From assembly GCA_050330975.1 (NCBI GenBank), contig JBHJHK010000175.1, positions 1 through 10,453 of the forward strand: a stretch of 10,453 bases of DNA, written 5' to 3'. The notes beneath the pieces were generated by a model. It did no database searches, was not told the origin of the DNA, and worked only from the letters and a program-made list of their open reading frames with translations. The first letter of the stretch is position 1; the number at the start of each line of letters is the position of its first letter. Position numbers and translations under genes: made by a program. Below, one piece after another: positions 1 through 6,034 of the stretch. The stretch comes from JBHJHK01 sp050330975 (GTDB lineage: Bacteria; Pseudomonadota; Gammaproteobacteria; Competibacterales; Competibacteraceae).

Positions 1-1
1 C

Positions 2-1828
2 CCAGCGTCCCCCGAGACCCCTGACCTCGATGGAGCGTGGAGTACCTTCCTCGACGGCTTCGGCCATGACGTTCCCACCGACTCCCAGCAACTCGCCAAG
101 CTCTTGACCCACGCCATCGAACAGTTCGCCGAAGAGGGCGATCTCGCCCTCGCCGTGGAGTGCACCGACCACATCATCGGCGTAACGGGCCTCGCCGCCC
201 CATTGCGCATCGGCGTCTGCAACAAACCGCCCCAGCGCAACGCCCTGGGCAGTCAGATCGACGCCTTGAAAAAGCGGGTCAAGGCGGGGGACCGGGTGAT
301 CGTCGTGCGGACCAGTGCCTTCCCCGCCAGTGGCAAGGCGTTCCAGGCCATCGAGAAGCTGGGCGCCCTCAAGGTGGAGATCAGCGAGGCCGACGTGGGG
401 ATCATCCAGGCCTACGGCGAGTTTATCCGCAGTCGGGAAGCCGACGAGGACACCTTGTCGTGGCGTCGCAAGCGGCGCATCCTCCACGATCTCTCCACCC
501 TGCAGCAGCTGTTTCCCCCCAAGGCCGAGGAGACCTCCCCCCCAACGCCCGCCGTCTCTTCGGCGTCCGCCTCGCCTCCCCCGGCGCCGACCCCGAGTCC
601 TCGAGGTGAGTCATCTCCCCCGGGCACGCTTTACATCGGCCGCGAGCGCAGCGTTGCCGAGGGGTCCGTCACCCTGGAGGCCGAGGCGTTGAAACGCCAC
701 AGCGCCTTTTTGGGCGGTTCGGGCTCGGGCAAGACCACGGCCGTCCTCAACCTGGTGGAGCAATTGCTGCTCCAGGGGATCTCCGCCGTGCTCATCGATC
801 GCAAGGGGGATTTGTGCAGCTACGCCCAAGAAGAGGCCTGGCAGCCCCGGGGGGACGGTCGCGACGCCGAGCGCCAACGGCTGCGGGAGGCCATCGACAT
901 CGCCCTCTTCACCCCGGGGGACCCCCGGGGCGCCCACCTGCCGCTGCCCATCGCCCCGCCCATGGACGCCCAGACTAGCGACTTTGAAAGGGAGCAAGCC
1001 GCCACCCAGGCGGCGGCCGCCCTGTGCAATATGATGGACGTCAGCAAGGCCAAGGGTGCCCAGTTCCAAGCCGTGCTCAAGCAGGCCATCTTGGTGCTCC
1101 AAGGGCGCCCCGGGGACCAGGGGATTTCCCTGGAGGCCATCATCGATTTGATCGCCCTGCCGGACCCCGCCCTGGTGGAGGCCTTGGGCCACCTCGATGC
1201 CAACCTAAAGGCCCTGAAAAACGACCTCGCCACCGTCCAACTCTCCAAGGGCCAGCTCCTCGCCCAGGGCGATCCCTTCGACGTGGCTGGCCTCTTTGGC
1301 GTGGGTCAGCGGCGCCCTCGCTTGACCATCATCAGCACCAAGTTCCTAGCCGACCTCAACGACACGTTCTTTTGGTTGACCCAATTTCTCATCTCGGTCA
1401 ACCGTCACTTCAGCGCCAACCCCAGTTCCCACCTCCAGGCGGTGATGCTGTTCGACGAGGCCGATATGTACCTCCCCGCCGTGGGCAAGCCCAGCACTAA
1501 GGAACCCCTGGAGGATTTGCTAAAACGGGCTCGGAGCATGGGATTGGGGCTGATGCTGGCCACCCAGAGCCCGGGGGATCTCGATTACAAATCCCGCGAT
1601 CAAATCGCCACGTGGCTGTTGGGCCGCATCCGCGAGGAGAACGCCCTCAAGAAAATCGCGCCGTTGGTGTCGGGCTCAAAGGCCACCCTCGAGCAAATTG
1701 CCAACCAAACCGTGGGGCAGTTTGTCTTCACCCAAGAGGGTCACCATCGTCCCATTCAAGTGAACCCCTCCCTCATCCGGGCCGAGCAGGTGGATGAAGC
1801 GGAGATCTTGCGGCTCGCCAGGGGGTGA
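2..1828 (+). CDS. HerA/FtsK-superfamily ATPase, 5' partial
   Basis: The frame is open to the left edge, so the start lies outside the window. A TTG at 104 is only an internal codon candidate. Counting from 104, the product has an N-terminal alpha/beta region (about 1-135) of no family I can name, then a Pro/Ser-rich linker (about 138-176), then a RecA-fold ATPase. Walker A is GGSGSGKT (204-211) and Walker B is MLFDEAD (448-454). A motif near LATQSPGDLD (485-494) and an arginine-bearing stretch WLLGRIREEN (504-513) follow, as in HerA/VirB4/FtsK-type DNA or protein translocases. I infer an ATP-driven nucleic-acid translocase or helicase. HerA-like ATPases of this build occur in conjugation, DNA repair and phage-defence loci, and nothing here decides between them. 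The lipoprotein gene starts 92 bp downstream. The ATPase class is secure; the biological role is not. Confidence 0.8.
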   Translation, partial: PASPETPDLDGAWSTFLDGFGHDVPTDSQQLAKLLTHAIEQFAEEGDLALAVECTDHIIGVTGLAAPLRIGVCNKPPQRNALGSQIDALKKRVKAGDRVIVVRTSAFPASGKAFQAIEKLGALKVEISEADVGIIQAYGEFIRSREADEDTLSWRRKRRILHDLSTLQQLFPPKAEETSPPTPAVSSASASPPPAPTPSPRGESSPPGTLYIGRERSVAEGSVTLEAEALKRHSAFLGGSGSGKTTAVLNLVEQLLLQGISAVLIDRKGDLCSYAQEEAWQPRGDGRDAERQRLREAIDIALFTPGDPRGAHLPLPIAPPMDAQTSDFEREQAATQAAAALCNMMDVSKAKGAQFQAVLKQAILVLQGRPGDQGISLEAIIDLIALPDPALVEALGHLDANLKALKNDLATVQLSKGQLLAQGDPFDVAGLFGVGQRRPRLTIISTKFLADLNDTFFWLTQFLISVNRHFSANPSSHLQAVMLFDEADMYLPAVGKPSTKEPLEDLLKRARSMGLGLMLATQSPGDLDYKSRDQIATWLLGRIREENALKKIAPLVSGSKATLEQIANQTVGQFVFTQEGHHRPIQVNPSLIRAEQVDEAEILRLARG

Positions 1829-1920
1829 GTTTGTCTGCGGGGGTGGCCCCAAACCCCCTTGAACAACCCATGGAGCCCTGGGATTCTGGGGCAACCCCTC
1901 TATCAAAAGGTGAGACATCG

Positions 1921-2175
1921 ATGCCATCAAATGACTGGTCGACCTGGAACACCCCCATCCCCGCCGCACTGCTCGTGGCCCTCCTGGTGGGCTGCAGCAC
2001 CACCAACCTCGACGGGGCTACCTCCACCAGCGCCGGCGGCGCCGATGTGGGCGTGGGTACGGGGGGCGATACTAACCAAGGGGCACGGGTGGGCAGTCGG
2101 GTGGAGGCCGTCGAGCCCGAAGAGCCTTCCGAGGTCGAGGAGGTGAGAGAAGATCAAGTGCTCACCTTTGAGTGA
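1921..2175 (+). CDS. small predicted lipoprotein, 84 aa
   Basis: I do not recognise the family. The product has a short polar N-terminus, a hydrophobic stretch (about 13-22) and a lipobox LVGC with Cys25, which predicts lipidation and anchoring in the cell envelope. The mature part is only about 60 residues: a Ser/Thr/Gly-rich segment, then a very acidic tail rich in Glu and Pro-Glu-Val runs, with no Cys after the lipidated one. ATG 1921 is chosen because an AAAAGGTGAG ribosome site sits about 7 nt upstream and the signal peptide starts there. The frame is also open back to a GTG at 1825 that overlaps the ATPase stop, but that start would bury the signal peptide. It may be co-transcribed with the ATPase. 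It could also be a spurious ORF, though the combination of ribosome site and lipobox argues against that. Confidence 0.55.
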   Translation: MPSNDWSTWNTPIPAALLVALLVGCSTTNLDGATSTSAGGADVGVGTGGDTNQGARVGSRVEAVEPEEPSEVEEVREDQVLTFE

Positions 2176-2200
2176 GTCCCGGGAGTGAGTCCTGGGAGTG
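2170..2200. repeat. 13-bp tandem repeat, about 2.4 copies
   Basis: The unit GAGTGAGTCCYGG occurs at 2170-2182 and 2183-2195 with one mismatch, followed by a partial third copy (GAGTG, 2196-2200). It begins in the last codons of the lipoprotein gene and supplies its TGA stop. It is probably a slippage product, and no function is apparent. Confidence 0.7.
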
Positions 2201-2226
2201 GAGGAGGCCTCAGCCGTGGAACAGGC

Positions 2227-2271
2227 CCTCCAGGGGGAAAGGCCCCAAGGGGTGACTTGGCCTTCTGGGGG
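2227..2271. terminator. candidate bidirectional terminator hairpin between convergent genes
   Basis: The inner stem pairs AAGGCC and AAG (2239-2249, with a two-base CC bulge) with CTTGGCCTT (2256-2264) around a 6-nt loop. An outer arm, CCTCCAG (2227-2233), pairs with CTGGGGG (2265-2271) with one G-T wobble across a 5-nt bulge. It lies between the lipoprotein stop and the soxA stop, where convergent transcripts must end. No clear T-run follows on either strand, so it is not a textbook Rho-independent terminator. Confidence 0.4.
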
Positions 2272-2274
2272 TGC

Positions 2275-3078
2275 TCAGCGTCGCACCGCCGGGGTTTCGA
2301 TGGGGAGTCCACGGGCTCGCCAGGCGAGGAAGAGCTCTAGATTGACGTATTCAGCAGACCCGTAGCCAAAGGGCTCGGCCCGAACCCCCAAATCGCAGGC
2401 CCGCAGCCGGCGGTGCAGCGACCCCACGGTCTGCCACTCCAAGCGGTAGGTGGGAAAGCCGTTGCCGTGTCCCTGGCTGATGCGATCCCCCCGCAGCATC
2501 CGACCGTAGGCGCTGTCGTGGCACTGGTGGCAGGCCAAATTGAGCTGACCTCGGCGGCGGTAAAAGTAGTCCCGCCCCGCCTCAAAGTGGGGGCGGGCGG
2601 GACCGTCGATGGTCACGTTTACCGACAACCCCGCGGAGAGGTTGGCGACGAAGGTCGTCAAGGATAACAGCGCGTCGGACTCATAGGCCAGCGGTTCCAA
2701 CCCTTGGCGGTGTTGGCGGCAGCTGTTGATGCGCTGCTCTAGGTTGAGGAGGGCGTTTTGGGTGTCGTCAAAGGCCGGGTAGCGGGTCGCCGCCCCCACC
2801 AGGTCCTGGCCATCGTCGCCGTGGCAGGCGCTACAGGCTTTGGCCCCCGACCCCGGGGCCTGGCGCCACAGCTCGGCGCCCTGGTCGACCCACAATAGCC
2901 CCGGGTTGGCCCAGGGATCGTCCTGGAGGGCCTGGGTCTCGGGGCTCAGGAAGGCATAGCCCGACTGGCGCTTTTCCCGGGGGATGGGGTGCTCGGGCTC
3001 GGCGGCCAACGCCAGGCCAACCCCGAGGGCCAACATCACCGTCCCCTTGAGGCCCCAGCGCTGGAGCCCTAAGTTCAC
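2275..3078 (-). CDS. soxA: SoxA, diheme cytochrome c of the SoxAX complex
   Basis: SoxA with SoxX oxidatively couples thiosulfate to the SoxY cysteine in the periplasm. The 267-aa product has a Sec signal peptide (about 1-26, ending LALA-AEP) and two heme sites, CSACH (82-86) and CHQCH (183-187). Cys120 (in INSCRQ) is the probable distal ligand of heme 1. Cys228 (in RACDLGVRAEPF) matches the family's persulfide-ligand cysteine of the active heme. The following GYGSAEYVNLELFLAWRARG segment is typical SoxA, though the exact ligand roles are taken from known SoxAX structures. Having two hemes places it in the diheme SoxA class. The GTG start (3078-3076) overlaps the soxZ stop by 4 nt, with GAGG a few bases upstream. 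It is the last gene of the operon; no soxB follows. Confidence 0.95.
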   Translation of the reverse strand: MNLGLQRWGLKGTVMLALGVGLALAAEPEHPIPREKRQSGYAFLSPETQALQDDPWANPGLLWVDQGAELWRQAPGSGAKACSACHGDDGQDLVGAATRYPAFDDTQNALLNLEQRINSCRQHRQGLEPLAYESDALLSLTTFVANLSAGLSVNVTIDGPARPHFEAGRDYFYRRRGQLNLACHQCHDSAYGRMLRGDRISQGHGNGFPTYRLEWQTVGSLHRRLRACDLGVRAEPFGYGSAEYVNLELFLAWRARGLPIETPAVRR

Positions 3079-3395
3079 GACACCTCGATGGCCACCGTCT
3101 CGGTGACGGCTTCCCCCCGCTGGTCCACCCAGCGAAAGGTCAGCTCGCCGCTCTCGGTGGCCTTGGTGTAAAACGTGAGGTAGGGGTTGGCCGCCACGGC
3201 GGGGAAGAACTCCCCTCGGAACACCTCGACGCCGTTGTAGTGGCAGGTAAATACCTTGAGGATATCTCGGGGGATGGCCTGGCCCCGGCTGTCCCGGCGA
3301 AAGCCGCTCTCCATGGGGTGGCGGATCAGGGTCCGCACTTCCAATACTTCCCCCCGCTTGGCCGTGCGGGGCACGCCGATGCGCACGTTGGTCAT
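3075..3395 (-). CDS. soxZ: SoxZ, sulfur-carrier partner of SoxY
   Basis: SoxZ forms the SoxYZ heterodimer that carries sulfur intermediates on SoxY. The 106-aa product has no signal peptide, as expected, since it is exported bound to Tat-targeted SoxY. Family landmarks are the N-terminal RIGVPRTAKRGEVLEVRTLI, HPMESGFRRD (26-35), the NGVEVF segment (54-59), AANPYLTFY (68-76) and FRWVDQRG (87-94). ATG 3395 is preferred over an upstream TTG at 3410. It gives the normal length and is preceded by an AGGGGGAG ribosome site about 4-5 nt away, whereas the TTG would use that site as coding sequence. An 11-bp gap separates it from the soxY stop, and its own stop overlaps the soxA start as GTGA. Confidence 0.95.
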   Translation of the reverse strand: MTNVRIGVPRTAKRGEVLEVRTLIRHPMESGFRRDSRGQAIPRDILKVFTCHYNGVEVFRGEFFPAVAANPYLTFYTKATESGELTFRWVDQRGEAVTETVAIEVS

Positions 3396-3406
3396 GACAC
3401 TCCCCC

Positions 3407-3922
3407 TCAACTCAAGTCGATACAGGCGGCCAGGGTCACCACCACCTCGGCGGTGCCCGACCAGTGGCTGCCGTCGTTCAGGGTGGCCACGGCCGTCAAA
3501 GTCTGGCTGTCCGCCAGGCGAATCCGCAGCGACACCTCGGCCCGCCCGGCCCGGGACCCCAGGGCAAAGCGCGCCACATCGGGCAAGGGGTTGGCCCCGG
3601 AGAACAGGTGGATGGCCGTCACGTGGTCGGCCTCGGTCATGGGACTGTCCACGGCGACGGTCAAGGGCACCGATTGGCCGTTCTCGGCGATGGCCGGCAC
3701 GGCGAGCTGGACCTTGCCGGGGTTGATGGGGGCATCGCCAAACACATCGGCCATGGCGGCGGCCATGGTGGGTGGGGTGGCGGCGGCGGGACGCAGCGCG
3801 ACCCCGCCGGCCAACGAACCCGCCGTGGCCAAAGCGGTGGCGACAAAGGCCCGCCGGCCCCGAGACGGAACGTCGGGTGTGGAATGAATATCGGATGTGG
3901 AATGAATATGGCGAACGGTCAT
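3407..3922 (-). CDS. soxY: SoxY, sulfur carrier with atypical C-terminus
   Basis: SoxY carries sulfur intermediates on a C-terminal cysteine and, with SoxZ, presents them to the other Sox enzymes in the periplasm. The 171-aa product has a long N-region and a twin-arginine signal (GRRAFVA at 22-28, then a hydrophobic stretch to about 48). A conserved SoxY-type beta-sandwich core follows, with INPGKVQL (66-73), AENGQSVPLTV (79-89) and IHLFSGANPLPDVARF (104-119). Its only cysteine is Cys167. The chain ends TLAACIDLS instead of the usual GGCGG arm, so the cysteine is kept but its flexible glycine setting is lost and the tail is longer. ATG 3922 overlaps the soxX stop (ATGA) and has GGAGGAGG about 7 nt upstream. 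The N-region contains an in-frame 18-bp duplication. Confidence 0.92.
   Translation of the reverse strand: MTVRHIHSTSDIHSTPDVPSRGRRAFVATALATAGSLAGGVALRPAAATPPTMAAAMADVFGDAPINPGKVQLAVPAIAENGQSVPLTVAVDSPMTEADHVTAIHLFSGANPLPDVARFALGSRAGRAEVSLRIRLADSQTLTAVATLNDGSHWSGTAEVVVTLAACIDLS
3874..3909. repeat. 18-bp tandem duplication inside soxY
   Basis: CGGGTGTGGAATGAATAT (3874-3891) is followed directly by a copy with one mismatch (3892-3909). On the - strand the pair encodes two six-residue units of the type xIHSTx before the Tat motif. The repeat is AT-richer than its surroundings and preserves the reading frame. Confidence 0.85.
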
Positions 3923-4389
3923 GGCATGGCCTCCTCCCCGTGGAGGGTCAGCAAAAAGGCGATCACATCTTCGACTTCCCGGGCCGTCAACACCGGTTGG
4001 CCCCGGTAGGGAGCCCCCACTTGGTTTAGCCCCTCGGTGCGGTAATAGGACGGCATGACGGTGTGGGGGTTGAGGCGGGTGTTGTCGACGATCCGCAGCC
4101 GCAGCTGGGCCGCCGACAGCCGTTTCCCCACCGTCGATAACTCGGGACCCAGGTTGCCCTGGAAAGGTTCATCGAGGCTCGAAACGGCGTGGCACAACAG
4201 ACAGTGGCCCCGCTCCCGGTCGACGAACACCCCCCGGCCCGCCGCCGCCCTACCTGGAGTCGTGGTCAAGGGCGTTGGAATGCCGTCGGCGACCACCCCA
4301 TAGTCTCCCGGGGCCCCAGGATCGGCCTGGGCGGCGGCGACCGCCACCACCAGGCCCACCAGTACGCCGGCCAGCCCCCCTGGGATCAA
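3919..4389 (-). CDS. soxX: SoxX, monoheme cytochrome c of the SoxAX complex
   Basis: SoxX takes electrons from SoxA during thiosulfate coupling. From TTG 4389 the product is 156 aa. It has a clean Sec signal peptide (about 1-22, AVAAAQA-DPG), one heme site CLLCH (63-67) and the probable axial Met112 in TVMPSYYR. It also has the SoxX-typical GNLGPELSTVGKR (78-90) and C-terminal LTAREVEDVIAFLLTL. The frame is open further upstream to 4644, but that stretch is the antisense-free overlap with fccB coding sequence and reads as low-complexity Gly/Arg/His. The TTG overlaps the fccB stop by 4 nt (TTGA) and has GAGG about 7 nt upstream, matching the coupling pattern of the rest of the operon. Predictors that take the longest ORF will mis-start this gene. 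Confidence 0.93.
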   Translation of the reverse strand: MIPGGLAGVLVGLVVAVAAAQADPGAPGDYGVVADGIPTPLTTTPGRAAAGRGVFVDRERGHCLLCHAVSSLDEPFQGNLGPELSTVGKRLSAAQLRLRIVDNTRLNPHTVMPSYYRTEGLNQVGAPYRGQPVLTAREVEDVIAFLLTLHGEEAMP

Positions 4390-5666
4390 CCGAAGACCTC
4401 GGTGGTGATGGTGGCAAACCAATCCGCCGCATAGCGCGCCTCTGTGGCCCGCTGTTCGAGGGGGGCGTCGGCGGGGCTGGTGCCCCCCGCCCCCTCGATG
4501 GACTCCAGGCGGTCCTCCCCGGGGCGGTAGACCCCCGCCACCGAGATGGCGTAGTCCGGCGCCACCAGGCTGTAGCAGGTGTTGGCCAAGGTGGTCGCCA
4601 GGGGCGGCTGATCGGCCAGGAGCCTCGCCACCTGGACGGCGCACACCTTGGCCTGGGCGTTGGCGGAAAACGCCGATTTGGGCATGGCGTTGGCGATGGC
4701 CGCATCGCCGATGACGTGGATACCCGCCACCAGGGTGGATTCAAAGGTCAATGGATCGATGGGACACCAACCCGTGGCATCGGCCACCCCCGCTCGCCTG
4801 GCGATGGCGGTGGCCCGCTGGGGGGGGATGACGTTGGCAACGTCGGCGTGAATGGCCTCGAAGTCGGTGTGGAGGGTCATGGGGGCGGCGTCCACCTCCA
4901 CCACCTGGCCCCCCATGGATACCCCCACCCACTCGATCATATCCCCGTAGATCTCCCCCCAGGCCTGTTGGAATAGGCCCTGCTTGGAGAAATTGTCATT
5001 GGCGTCGAGGATTAAAAGCTTGGAGCGGGGCTTGTGGGTCTTGAGGTAGTGGGCGATGAGGCTCGCCCGCTCGTAGGGTCCCGGGGGACAGCGGTAGGGG
5101 CTGGCCGGACAGGCGATGACCACCAAGCCGCCATCGTCCATGGCCTCCAACTGGCGGCGCAGCAACGCCGTCTGGGGCCCGGCCTTCCAGGCGTGGGGCA
5201 TGGCCTCGACCGCCGTACCATCGTAGCCCGCCAGAGCTCCCGGGCGCATCTCCACCCCGGGGGCCATGAGCAGTCGGTCGTAGGCCAGGACCTCGCCGTT
5301 GTCCACGGTCACCGTCTTGGCGGCCGGATCCACATCCGTCGCCGCCCCCTGGAGCACTCGAATGTCTTCCTGGGTGAGGGCGGCGTAGTCGAAATACTGC
5401 TGGTCTAGGGCTCGCAGGCCCCCCAGCACCAGATTGCTGAAGGGGCAGGCGGCGTAGCGGGTTTGGGGTTCCACCAGGGTCACGTCGATGCCGGGGTCGG
5501 CCCGGCGGGCAAAGCGGGCAAAACTCGCCCCCCCAAAGCCTCCGCCGATGACGACGACCCTGGCATCGCTTTGGCGGGCGCCGCTGGGAGGGGGCAACAA
5601 CCCCAAGCCCAACGCCACCCCCGCTCCGGCGACAAAGTCCCGGCGGGATAGACGGGGGTTTGTCAT
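4386..5666 (-). CDS. fccB: FccB/SoxF, FAD subunit of flavocytochrome c sulfide dehydrogenase
   Basis: This enzyme oxidises sulfide to sulfur in the periplasm and passes electrons to a cytochrome c subunit. The 426-aa product, the usual family length, begins with a Tat signal (SRRDFVAG, 7-14). It then has an FAD-binding GGGFGG motif (41-46), the acidic end of the first fold at VEP (65-67), and the sulfide-dehydrogenase stretch CPASPYRCPPGPYER (186-200). A second FAD motif, GIHVIGDA (315-322), is followed by NTCYS (362-366). By comparison with known flavocytochrome c, Cys193 and Cys364 are the probable redox disulfide; that assignment is from memory of the family, not an alignment. The ATG overlaps the upstream cytochrome stop (ATGA) and has AGGAG 6 nt upstream. 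The SoxF name is equally valid; SoxJ of green sulfur bacteria is a related possibility. Confidence 0.93.
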   Translation of the reverse strand: MTNPRLSRRDFVAGAGVALGLGLLPPPSGARQSDARVVVIGGGFGGASFARFARRADPGIDVTLVEPQTRYAACPFSNLVLGGLRALDQQYFDYAALTQEDIRVLQGAATDVDPAAKTVTVDNGEVLAYDRLLMAPGVEMRPGALAGYDGTAVEAMPHAWKAGPQTALLRRQLEAMDDGGLVVIACPASPYRCPPGPYERASLIAHYLKTHKPRSKLLILDANDNFSKQGLFQQAWGEIYGDMIEWVGVSMGGQVVEVDAAPMTLHTDFEAIHADVANVIPPQRATAIARRAGVADATGWCPIDPLTFESTLVAGIHVIGDAAIANAMPKSAFSANAQAKVCAVQVARLLADQPPLATTLANTCYSLVAPDYAISVAGVYRPGEDRLESIEGAGGTSPADAPLEQRATEARYAADWFATITTEVFG

Positions 5667-6034
5667 GGCTGCTCCTGGGGCGCGTTATCGGCCCTCCTGG
5701 CCAGGTGACGGGCAAGGACCTCGATGTCGGCCTCGCTGTAGCCCTTGGCGATGCGGTTCATCACCGTGGCGGGGCGGCGGTCGGCCCGGTAATCCAACAT
5801 CGCCCGGCGGATGTGGTCAGCAGAGAGCCCCTCTAGGGAGGGAACGGCGGCGGGGGCCGTCCCCGTCGACCCGTGGCAGCCCGAGCAACTGGCCGCCAGG
5901 AGTGCCGCCGCCGGGGCGGTGTCTTCCCCTGGGGTGGCGCCGGGGCTTTGGGCTCCACTCGCCAACCCCAGGGCCAGGGCGAAACTCGCCCCAGACCAGG
6001 AGGTCGCGAGGAACGGCCAAGGGCGCGGTGTCAC
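5663..6034 (-). CDS. fccA: small monoheme cytochrome c, probable FccA/SoxE-like subunit
   Basis: The 123-aa product has a signal-like N-terminus with a hydrophobic run (about 14-27), an Ala/Pro-rich linker, a single heme site CSGCH (50-54) and the probable axial Met92 in ATVMNRIAKGYSEADIEVLARHLA. This fold and the position before fccB fit the heme subunit of flavocytochrome c. The best-known FccA and SoxE proteins carry two hemes, but monoheme versions are known. The GTG start overlaps the iorB-like stop as GTGA and lacks a good ribosome site, so it probably depends on coupled translation. It is tied by overlaps to genes on both sides, so it could serve the molybdenum enzyme, FccB or both. 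The cytochrome assignment is firm; the fccA symbol is by context. Confidence 0.85.
   Translation of the reverse strand: MTPRPWPFLATSWSGASFALALGLASGAQSPGATPGEDTAPAAALLAASCSGCHGSTGTAPAAVPSLEGLSADHIRRAMLDYRADRRPATVMNRIAKGYSEADIEVLARHLARRADNAPQEQP

Noticed and set aside
1859..1887. Possible promoter (TTGAAC, 17 bp, GATTCT) for the lipoprotein gene
   Set aside because: The -10 matches only three of six consensus bases, which is expected by chance.
1875..1892. Hairpin GCCCTGG-GATT-CTGGGGC after the ATPase gene
   Set aside because: The 7-bp stem has two wobble pairs and no T-run follows. It is too weak to call a terminator.
3407..3443. Frameshift as the cause of the odd SoxY C-terminus
   Set aside because: No nearby alternative frame encodes GGCGG, and the stop and next ribosome site are well placed.
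4390..4644. N-terminal extension of SoxX (longest open frame reaches 4644)
   Set aside because: It overlaps fccB in another frame, reads as Gly/Arg/His low complexity, and would bury the signal peptide that starts at TTG 4389.
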